Positions 1 through 5,390 of a stretch of 6,419 nucleotides of DNA are shown here, piece after piece. The position numbers were made by a program, and so were the translations under genes. Origin of the DNA: CAYPXN01 sp964470915. Lineage in GTDB: Bacteria > UBA10199 > JADFYH01. Position 1 is the first letter of the stretch, and the number at the start of each line of letters is the position of its first letter. The notes beneath the pieces are model-generated. The model saw only the letters and a list, made by a program, of their open reading frames with translations, did no database searches and had not been told where the DNA came from. Location of the stretch: positions 1 to 6,419 of the forward strand of contig CAYYEM010000067.1 of the NCBI GenBank assembly GCA_964470915.1, in the 5' to 3' direction.

Positions 1-61
1 TCGATGTGAGTTGAAAGAAATCAGGCCGCCAGCTGGGTGATTTCGATGCACGCGGTTCTAA

Positions 62-274
62 AAGCGACTACCCGGGCGCGCAAAAAAAAATCAAAGTAAC
101 GAGATATATCCACGAATTGTGCCAAACTTCGCTCATGTGGTTCGCAATTTGTTCTTAGGAAAATTTGTGAGAAATCCAAAGGAATGGGAAGGAAGCTTTC
201 TTCAACCGCTAGCAGGTTATTGGTATTGGACTGCAGTGGATAACGCTCAACTTGAAGCTATTTTATCCAACTAA
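62..274 (+). pseudogene. Possible 3' remnant of an unrecognised gene
   Basis: An open frame runs from just after a stop at 59-61 to TAA at 272-274. From a possible GTG at 119 it reads as 51 residues. The last stretch, with WEGSFLQPLAGYWYW followed by AVDNAQLEAILSN, has a protein-like composition rich in aromatic residues and ends in a plausible helix. There is no Shine-Dalgarno sequence before the GTG, and the frame upstream runs through a poly-A stretch and GC-rich sequence that does not look coding. I do not recognise the family. It may be the tail of a gene broken by a deletion or insertion, a frameshifted gene, or a chance frame. No function is assigned. Confidence 0.22.
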
Positions 275-366
275 TATTTTTTTAAGGCAATATCATCTTT
301 CAACTCTCTGTTTCTTCCCAAAGCCAGACGACTTAATTGGCGACCCATTCCAAATACAAGCATCAT
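271..366 (-). pseudogene. Possible short ORF or gene remnant, 31 aa
   Basis: On the minus strand ATG ATG (366-361) opens a 31-residue frame ending at TAG (273-271). The frame stays open upstream only as far as a TGA at 393-391. The product begins hydrophobic (MMLVFGMG) and turns basic and charged (RQLSRLALGRNRELKDD), which resembles the last membrane helix and cytoplasmic tail of a membrane protein. No Shine-Dalgarno sequence precedes the ATG pair. Its stop codon overlaps the stop of the opposing frame at 272-274, so at most one of the two is likely to be genuine. It could be a truncated C-terminus, a small membrane peptide or noise, and I recognise no family. Confidence 0.2.
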
Positions 367-524
367 GATGGAACCATTCAAGAAGAATACTCACTATTAG
401 CTAAACAAATACTTATGTTTTGCTTACTCATGTTTTCTGAGTTATTATTCAGTATTTCCTACATTCTACACGGGCATTGGTCTTATATTTTGCACGATGT
501 TATTTTAAGATAAAGGAAATCAAG

Positions 525-1454
525 ATGAATAAAAATTCACCGTCTGCATTTTCTGTCGTTTTCAAACTTATTCTTGTTTTTCTATCTTTTGCACTGTTCT
601 TATTAATTTTACAATTAATAGCGCATTACTGTTTCGGTATAGGTTATGAAAACTTGATGCTTTTGCAAGACACAAAACGGGCCACTCTCTTTTTTGCGAT
701 AGAAAGTTCATTTTATCTCTTGAGTGCCTATCTATTATTCGGATTCAATTTCTCCAAATTAACGCAACTCTTCGTGTGTCCATCTGGGAAACGACCCCAA
801 TTACTTTTACGATGGGTAATTGATACCCTCTTATTCTTTCTAGCATTGAGTGCACTGCTTCATATTACACATACACCTACTACCGACTACATGGTAATAC
901 CTACCAACACATTCGATCCGATATCTGTTCTCCCTTTCGTGCTAGTTATGTCTGTGTTCGTTCCCCTCAGTGAAGAGATATTGTTTCGCGGATACCTGCA
1001 AAATCAATTGACCGCTATTAAGGGAGCTAAAACAGCGATTATCGTCGCAGCCTTTATTTTCGGTTTTATACACACTCATTTCGGCTCCATCATCATTGAG
1101 TATATTGCATACGAATACGCATTTATATTTAAAGCGAATGAGATGGAATTCTACCCCATGCTTATGCCAGATTTTTCTAGCAGTTTGTTGTTAAACATAA
1201 CGATACTTTTCCATAAAACATTGGCAGGGTTATTTTTTGGGTACCTCATGTGGCGCTACCAAAGTCTATGGCCTGCTGTAATCTCACACGGTATATTTAA
1301 TTTATTTGCTGTTCTAACGTTGGATTATGGCACATTAGAAAAATCTCTCATCTATTTTGGAATGAACGAAACCGCCCTTTTTCCTTACATCGTACTAATC
1401 ATTTCAGCTGGGATACTAGTGTATCGTGTAAAGCGTAATATCGTGCCACAATAA
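525..1454 (+). CDS. CPBP-family glutamic intramembrane protease
   Basis: This 309-residue multi-pass membrane protein belongs to the CPBP (Abi, CAAX-prenyl-protease-like) family. Members cleave substrates within or next to the inner membrane using paired glutamates. Known roles include peptide maturation, bacteriocin immunity and C-terminal sorting of surface proteins. All three family motifs are visible: EEILFR (E150, E151, R155), F-x3-H (F179 to H183) and HGIFN (H255, N259). About eight hydrophobic segments lie near residues 9-37, 53-74, 93-114, 134-154, 168-202, 218-243, 249-266 and 284-302. Roughly 70 residues separate motifs two and three, including a loop at about 203-217 (KANEMEF, then a Pro/Met-rich stretch), which is longer than I expect in compact members. 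ATG at 525 is chosen because AGGA (514-517) lies 7 bases upstream; the frame also extends to a TTG at 477. The gene is monocistronic and looks more AT-rich than its neighbours. The family call is firm, but the substrate is unknown. Confidence 0.88.
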   Translation: MNKNSPSAFSVVFKLILVFLSFALFLLILQLIAHYCFGIGYENLMLLQDTKRATLFFAIESSFYLLSAYLLFGFNFSKLTQLFVCPSGKRPQLLLRWVIDTLLFFLALSALLHITHTPTTDYMVIPTNTFDPISVLPFVLVMSVFVPLSEEILFRGYLQNQLTAIKGAKTAIIVAAFIFGFIHTHFGSIIIEYIAYEYAFIFKANEMEFYPMLMPDFSSSLLLNITILFHKTLAGLFFGYLMWRYQSLWPAVISHGIFNLFAVLTLDYGTLEKSLIYFGMNETALFPYIVLIISAGILVYRVKRNIVPQ

Positions 1455-1564
1455 AAAAAGAAGCTGCCATTCGCATGTTGAATTTGGTGTTTGTACTATA
1501 TGCCCCATAAACACAGCTCCAAAAAGGTTTAATGGAAAGTAAATTCATTTTTCGACCCTGCCTT

Positions 1565-1616
1565 GACTCCTCCGCCTAGCTGCGTTAAGGGTGGCTGCTC
1601 AATTTGTTTAGGAGTC
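1565..1616 (+). promoter_or_regulatory. Leader inverted repeat covering the moeB ribosome binding site
   Basis: GACTCCT (1565-1571) is the exact reverse complement of AGGAGTC (1610-1616). The right arm contains the Shine-Dalgarno sequence AGGAG (1610-1614), six bases before the ATG at 1621. Inside the repeat, CCGCC (1572-1576) can pair with GGTGG (1590-1594) through one G-U pair and would stack directly on the outer stem. Folded, the leader would hide the ribosome binding site. I recognise no riboswitch class here. The pairing is seen in the sequence, while a regulatory role is inference. Confidence 0.4.
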
Positions 1617-1620
1617 GAAC

Positions 1621-2805
1621 ATGCCCAATTTTCAAGAAATACTGAGTCATACCAAAAAACAGATCTCCGAAATCAAAGCAGAAGATCTCAAAACATGGCT
1701 CGACCAAAAAAAGAATATCATTCTTGTCGATGTCCGTGAAAAGGATGAACAGGAAAAAGGCGTCATTCCTGGCGCAAAACTCATCCCACGAGGTTTTTTA
1801 GAACTTCGCATCGAAGAACAAGTTCCTCAAAAAGATCAGGAAATTGTCGTTTATTGTGCAGGGGGCACTCGTTCGGCGCTGGCTGCTAAATCGCTTCATG
1901 AGCTCGGTTACAAAAAAGTTCATTCCCTCATTGGGGGTTATTCCAACTGGGCCAGTGCAGGTCATGGAACCCAAAAGAAAAAGGGACTTAGAAATGATCA
2001 ACTTGAACGTTATGGCCGACATATTTTAATGCCAGAGGTAGGTGAAGAAGGTCAGATTAAATTATTAGAGAGCAAAGTATTTTTAATTGGTGCGGGTGGA
2101 CTCGGCTGCCCAGCTGCTTATTACCTTGCCGCTGCGGGTGTAGGAACCATTGGCATTGTTGATCACGATGTGGTCGACCGTAGTAATTTGCAGCGCCAAA
2201 TTCTACATAATGAATCTCGTATCGGTGAACCCAAAGTAGAATCTGCCAAACAAACCCTGAAAGCGTTGAATCCGGACATCAACATCATCACTTACCGTGA
2301 TAAACTTTCACGCGACAACGTAATGGAAATTATCAAAGATTATGATGTGATCGTAAATGGTTGTGACAACTTCCCTACTCGATATCTGATTAATGATGCC
2401 TGTGTGTTTCTAAAGAAACCTCTGGTTGATGGCAGTATTTTCCGATTTGAAGGACAAGTATGTTTGTTTGATACTGCCGCGGGAGGGCCTTGCTATCGTT
2501 GTTTATATCCAGAACCCCCTCCCCCTGAAATGGCACCTTCCTGCCAGGAAGCAGGTGTGTTTGGAGCATTACCTGGCATTGTCGGTACGGCACAAACCAT
2601 AGAAGTGCTCAAGCTTTTATTAAAAAAAGGCGAACCTTTGCTTGGACGTCTTTTAATTTTTGATGCACTCAAAATGAAATTCAAAGAAATGAAAATTCGG
2701 CGCGATCCCGCTTGCCCTGTTTGCAGCGACAAAGCGACCATCAAAGAACTTATCGACTACGAATGGTTTTGTTCCATGAGTGGCGGCGACCCTTTGAATA
2801 AGTAA
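1621..2805 (+). CDS. moeB: Rhodanese-MoeB/ThiF fusion: sulfur-carrier adenylyltransferase/sulfurtransferase
   Basis: This 394-residue cytoplasmic E1-like enzyme should adenylate the C-terminal GlyGly of a small sulfur-carrier protein (MoaD- or ThiS-like) and help load it with sulfur for molybdopterin or another sulfur-containing product. Residues ~20-113 form a rhodanese domain with the active-site loop CAGGTRS (C79), which would carry the persulfide. Residues ~125-385 form the ThiF/MoeB domain. It has the ATP-binding GAGGLG (157-162), DHDVVDRSNLQRQ (181-193), Zn-binding pairs C291/C294 and C365/C368, and a Cys in PSCQEAG (C308) at the usual position of the E1 catalytic Cys. The start is supported by AGGAG six bases upstream. 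Eukaryotic MOCS3/Uba4 carries the same two domains in the opposite order. No carrier-protein or molybdenum-cofactor gene is nearby, so a role in thiamine, cysteine or tRNA thiolation cannot be excluded. The gene is followed by a strong terminator and appears monocistronic. Confidence 0.9.
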   Translation: MPNFQEILSHTKKQISEIKAEDLKTWLDQKKNIILVDVREKDEQEKGVIPGAKLIPRGFLELRIEEQVPQKDQEIVVYCAGGTRSALAAKSLHELGYKKVHSLIGGYSNWASAGHGTQKKKGLRNDQLERYGRHILMPEVGEEGQIKLLESKVFLIGAGGLGCPAAYYLAAAGVGTIGIVDHDVVDRSNLQRQILHNESRIGEPKVESAKQTLKALNPDINIITYRDKLSRDNVMEIIKDYDVIVNGCDNFPTRYLINDACVFLKKPLVDGSIFRFEGQVCLFDTAAGGPCYRCLYPEPPPPEMAPSCQEAGVFGALPGIVGTAQTIEVLKLLLKKGEPLLGRLLIFDALKMKFKEMKIRRDPACPVCSDKATIKELIDYEWFCSMSGGDPLNK

Positions 2806-2821
2806 AATGGATCCAAAATAA

Positions 2822-2853
2822 AAAAGCCCAGCATCATGTGATGCTGGGCTTTT
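2822..2853. terminator. Bidirectional Rho-independent terminator
   Basis: A perfect 14-bp stem pairs AAAAGCCCAGCATC (2822-2835) with GATGCTGGGCTTTT (2840-2853) around the loop ATGT. T-rich sequence continues to about 2861 on the plus strand. A-rich sequence at 2814-2825 gives the matching U tract on the minus strand. It lies between two convergent genes that end at 2805 (+) and 2874 (-), so it can stop transcription of both. Confidence 0.92.
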
Positions 2854-2873
2854 ATTTTTTTAAATATCACAAA

Positions 2874-3896
2874 CTATTTTTTTCGTTTACGTAACATCAG
2901 GAAACTTCCTAGAACAAAGCTCATCCCTACTAAACCAAAACTCATTGACTCTGAAGTTCCGAGCGCGAGCACACAGCCTCCTCCATCACCTAAATTTACA
3001 TTGGTATGATCAGATCCAGGTTGAGGGTTAATCACTGTTTCAGGGCTGGTCGTCCCAGTGCGAGGTGCAGTAGAAGTTGTCGTCGATGTATCACGTCTTT
3101 CAGCTGGAGCAGCACTAATCGTAAATTGAAGCGCAGAACTTACATGAGCTCCATTCAATACAGTGACCGGAACATCACCTGCATGAGCAATATCGGCCGC
3201 ATCAATTTGAGCATGCAATTCGGTCGCTGAAACATAATGGGTAGTTTTATTACGACCATTCCATAAAACAACGGAAGCATTTGTAAAATTTGTTCCTGTG
3301 ACTGTTAAGTTGAAAGCCGCGCTACCTTCTCGAGCCGTATTAGGGCTTATAGCGCTCAAACCAGGAAGAGAGTCTGCTGGAGGCGGAGGAGTAGGAGTCG
3401 TCCCTCGAGGAAGACTACAACCTTGACGTCTTAAACAAGTCGCTGCGCTTTCGGGAGCAGTCCCCGTACACAAGGGAATTTCAACTCCCGCTTCATTTAC
3501 GATACGTCCTAAACAAACTGGTGCTGCTTCATTGCAATAACTTCTATATACGATACCTTCTGTCGTACATTGAAGATTCAAATCAATCTCATACTCTTCT
3601 CGAGGAGTTAAACAATTAGCTGCATAAAATTGAATGGATGAAATCTGATCTGAAGGAATTTCACACAGACTGGCGGGAATACCACTCGCATCTGCTGGAA
3701 CCTCAACTTCATAAGGATTAGTTCTAGAAGGTTCTAAGATACTCCCCGAATCAGGTCTGACATCTGTTAAAACCTCAGTTGAAGGAATAGATCTTTCCGT
3801 GACAGGGTTTTCAGAATCAAGCCCACGCGCTTCTAAATGATGGCTTTGAAGAAAGACCAAAGAAAGCAGTAAGGCCCAAAGAAATGACTTTTTCAT
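2874..3896 (-). CDS. Exported Cys-rich IPT/TIG-domain protein with MYXO-CTERM-like C-terminal sorting tail
   Basis: Residue numbers use the ATG at 3896 (340 aa). A signal peptide covers about residues 1-24 (MKK, hydrophobic core, cut near LEARG). A Cys-rich region at ~78-160 has eight cysteines, likely disulfide-bonded. A proline linker (TPTPPPPA) leads to one IPT/TIG immunoglobulin-like domain at ~179-261, with the typical LTVTGTNF and VVLWNG stretches. A Ser/Thr/Pro-rich stalk follows at ~262-301. The protein ends with GDGGGC (Cys 308), a hydrophobic segment and RKRKK, the three-part layout of Cys-containing sorting tails such as MYXO-CTERM. This predicts a protein exported by Sec and displayed or anchored at the surface after tail processing. 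The ligand is unknown. ATG 3896 is preferred over GTG 3902 because GGAG (3905-3902) lies five bases before it. The domain calls are solid. The sorting-tail class is inferred by resemblance, and a simple C-terminal membrane anchor is the alternative. Confidence 0.8.
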   Translation of the reverse strand: MKKSFLWALLLSLVFLQSHHLEARGLDSENPVTERSIPSTEVLTDVRPDSGSILEPSRTNPYEVEVPADASGIPASLCEIPSDQISSIQFYAANCLTPREEYEIDLNLQCTTEGIVYRSYCNEAAPVCLGRIVNEAGVEIPLCTGTAPESAATCLRRQGCSLPRGTTPTPPPPADSLPGLSAISPNTAREGSAAFNLTVTGTNFTNASVVLWNGRNKTTHYVSATELHAQIDAADIAHAGDVPVTVLNGAHVSSALQFTISAAPAERRDTSTTTSTAPRTGTTSPETVINPQPGSDHTNVNLGDGGGCVLALGTSESMSFGLVGMSFVLGSFLMLRKRKK

Positions 3897-3899
3897 AAA

Positions 3900-3917
3900 C
3901 ACTCCATGTTTGGAGTG
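3900..3917 (-). promoter_or_regulatory. Hairpin holding the ribosome binding site of the IPT/TIG gene
   Basis: Read on the minus strand, CACTCCA pairs perfectly with TGGAGTG around the loop AACA (7-bp stem, four-base loop). The GGAG Shine-Dalgarno sequence lies in the 3' arm, and the stem ends three bases before the ATG at 3896. If the promoter at 3924-3951 is right, transcription would start close to the first base of this stem, so the mRNA would begin with the hairpin. The pairing is certain. A role in translation control or 5'-end stability is inferred. Confidence 0.45.
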
Positions 3918-3923
3918 CGCCCC

Positions 3924-3951
3924 ACTATTCTTATTATCGGAATAATTTCAA
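3924..3951 (-). promoter_or_regulatory. Possible sigma70 promoter of the IPT/TIG gene
   Basis: On the minus strand TTGAAA (3951-3946) lies 16 bases from AATAGT (3929-3924), with five and four matches to the -35 and -10 consensus. The predicted start near 3917 leaves a leader of about 20 bases. The spacer contains a small TTATT/AATAA inverted repeat (3931-3935, 3941-3945). The -10 box is weak, so this is only a candidate. Confidence 0.3.
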
Positions 3952-4007
3952 ATCAGTTGCGGGCTAATATTGGAAGCTCGTGACAGAAAAGTAATGACTT
4001 GTATCAA

Positions 4008-4352
4008 TTAGTAAATCTTGATTTTCGAGATATGCAATCCCTTGCTTGTCCAGGCAACATCATAACCCACTTCAATGCCTTCTTTTAAGAACTCCCGCCC
4101 TTTTTCACCAGAAAAACGTAATTCATCCACATTAAAATAAATATCTTTACCCCGACGATCCTTGATAAAACCATAATGAGACTGTGGAAAATATTTTACA
4201 ATTCTTCCCTTTGAAAAACGATCTTCAGGTGCTTTACGAAAAGCAGGAGGAGGCAAAATATTTGTAATATGAGGAACATGAATCTCCGTTATTGGATTTT
4301 CATCTTCTGGAGAAAAGCTGGTATTATTTTTAGATTCTTTATCTTCTTCCAT
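4008..4352 (-). CDS. Small cold-shock-domain (CSD) protein with acidic N-terminal tail
   Basis: This 114-residue protein has a single cold-shock-like OB fold at ~47-114. It starts GRIVKYF, carries an RNP1-like HYGFIKD (59-65) and an RNP2-like IYFNVDEL (71-78), and ends in alternating strands (GLHISKIKIY). Classic CspA-type proteins read KWFN..KGFGFI and VFVHF at these places. Here W is replaced by Y and the RNP2 His by Asn, so nucleic-acid binding is likely but not identical. The first ~45 residues are acidic, Pro- and Ser-rich, and probably disordered. It would act in the cytoplasm, perhaps binding single-stranded RNA or DNA. It lies 31 bases downstream of the isocitrate dehydrogenase gene on the same strand, so it is probably the last gene of that unit. 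There is no recognisable Shine-Dalgarno sequence. Seven T's on the minus strand directly precede the ATG, so the start is less certain than the fold. Confidence 0.72.
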   Translation of the reverse strand: MEEDKESKNNTSFSPEDENPITEIHVPHITNILPPPAFRKAPEDRFSKGRIVKYFPQSHYGFIKDRRGKDIYFNVDELRFSGEKGREFLKEGIEVGYDVAWTSKGLHISKIKIY

Positions 4353-4383
4353 AAAAAAACTGTAAGGGCTTAGTATGCAAACC

Positions 4384-5382
4384 CTACATACATTTCACAA
4401 TCTCTCTCGCCAAGTCCATAGTAGAAGCTTTCCCACCTAAATCTGGGGTAAGCACTTGAGACTGTTCTAAAACTGTTTGAATGGCCTTTTCTATTTTATC
4501 AGCTTTCTCATTTTCATTCAAATACCTCAGCATCAAATTTGCCGACAAAATCATGGCAATGGGATTAGCAATTCCTTTACCTGCAATGTCCGGCGCATTG
4601 CCATGTACTGCTTCAAAAATAGCAATTTCATCTCCCAAGTTAGCACCAGGCACCACACCTAAACCACCCACCAACCCCGCACACAAATCTGACACAATAT
4701 CCCCATACAAATTTTCAAGAAGCAGGATATCAAACTGATGAGGATTCATCACGAGCTGCATACAAGCATTATCTACAATCATTTCCTTATAGGCTACTGA
4801 GGCATAACGTTCGGCTACCTTTTGAGCACAGGCTAAAAACAAACCATCTGAAAGTTTCATGATATTGGCTTTATGGATTGCAGTTACTTTTTTGCGGTGG
4901 TGTTTTTCTGCATAACGAAAAGCGAATTCTGAAATACGCAAAGAGGCTTTTTCTGTAATCACTTTAATACTTTCAACCACTCCTGGGGCCACTTCGTGCT
5001 CAATTCCCGAATATAAATCTTCTGTGTTTTCTCGTACCACTACCAAATCAATATTTTGATACTTTGTATTCAAACCTTTTAAGGATTTAATCGGGCGAAG
5101 ATTGGCATAAAGATTAAACTTCTTCCGCATCAACACATTCACACTACCAAAACCTTTCGCAATGGGAGTACCAATGGGGCCTTTCAAAGCAAGCTTATAT
5201 TTTTGGATAAGTTGAATTGTTTCGTCGGGAAGAGGATCTGCAAATTTTTCGATAGCCTTCTGACCTGCCAAAGCAAGATGCCATTGGATTTTTACACCAG
5301 TCGCTTCGAGCACCAGCTGCGTCGCTCCCGTAATTTCAGGGCCAATGCCATCACCAGGAAGAAGAACTATATTGTAAGACAT
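4384..5382 (-). CDS. icd: NAD-dependent isocitrate dehydrogenase (IDH3-like)
   Basis: This 332-residue decarboxylating dehydrogenase should convert isocitrate to 2-oxoglutarate with NAD+ in the TCA cycle. It opens with the LPGDGIGPE signature. Substrate residues are visible at GSVNVLMRKKF (S80, N82, R86), YANLRP (R96) and RENTEDLYSGIEH (R117, catalytic Y124), with the catalytic Lys in HKANIMKLSDG (K171). Metal-binding aspartates are D204, D228 and D232 (NLYGDIVSD). The cofactor loop HGNAPDIAGKG (H260, D265, I266) matches NAD-using members rather than NADP-type Icd. NLYANLRP and YSGIEHEV are typical of the mitochondrial IDH3 group, while LeuB and homoisocitrate dehydrogenase differ in the substrate loop. 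The length is normal for the family. The ribosome binding site AGGTG (5392-5388) lies five bases before the ATG and overlaps the nuoI stop codon, implying translational coupling. Homoisocitrate dehydrogenase is the main alternative. Confidence 0.9.
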   Translation of the reverse strand: MSYNIVLLPGDGIGPEITGATQLVLEATGVKIQWHLALAGQKAIEKFADPLPDETIQLIQKYKLALKGPIGTPIAKGFGSVNVLMRKKFNLYANLRPIKSLKGLNTKYQNIDLVVVRENTEDLYSGIEHEVAPGVVESIKVITEKASLRISEFAFRYAEKHHRKKVTAIHKANIMKLSDGLFLACAQKVAERYASVAYKEMIVDNACMQLVMNPHQFDILLLENLYGDIVSDLCAGLVGGLGVVPGANLGDEIAIFEAVHGNAPDIAGKGIANPIAMILSANLMLRYLNENEKADKIEKAIQTVLEQSQVLTPDLGGKASTMDLAREIVKCM

Positions 5383-5390
5383 GAAAACAC

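Larger units (their letters stand above)
1..524. other. Region without a convincing intact gene
   Basis: No open frame here has both a good start and the length expected of a gene. Positions 1-81 are visibly richer in G and C than the rest of the window, including a CCCGGGCGCGC run at 71-81 followed by nine A's, so this may be the edge of a foreign or repeated segment. Two short protein-like frames converge on 271-274 and are listed separately as possible remnants. Positions 400-524 are AT-rich and probably hold the promoter of the CPBP gene. A TATATT at 484-489 could be a -10 box, but I see no matching -35 box. A weak ACTCA/TGAGT repeat (426-430, 438-442) is also present. I see no tRNA, CRISPR or insertion-sequence end. 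Confidence 0.6.

Noticed and set aside
426..452. Overlapping small hairpins ACTCA/TGAGT and CTGA/TCAG before the CPBP gene as an attenuator
   Set aside because: The stems are only four to five base pairs in AT-rich sequence, well within chance expectation.
477..524. TTG at 477 as the start of the CPBP protease, adding 16 residues
   Set aside because: The extra stretch has no ribosome binding site, while ATG 525 has AGGA seven bases upstream and begins directly before the first membrane segment.
1455..1620. Known riboswitch (TPP or molybdenum-cofactor type) upstream of the moeB-like gene
   Set aside because: I cannot find the conserved cores of these classes. Only the simple repeat over the ribosome binding site is supported.
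1844..2029. Other open frames inside moeB, icd, nuoI and the IPT/TIG gene, on either strand
   Set aside because: They have no ribosome binding sites or domain motifs and lie within strongly supported genes, so they are shadows of the coding frame.
3897..3902. GTG at 3902 as the start of the IPT/TIG protein
   Set aside because: It lies inside the GGAG ribosome binding site that serves ATG 3896, which gives a normal MKK signal peptide.
4384..5382. 3-isopropylmalate dehydrogenase (LeuB) as identity of the dehydrogenase
   Set aside because: NLYANLRP, YSGIEHEV and the GSVNVLMRKKF substrate loop fit the IDH3 group, and no leucine genes are nearby.
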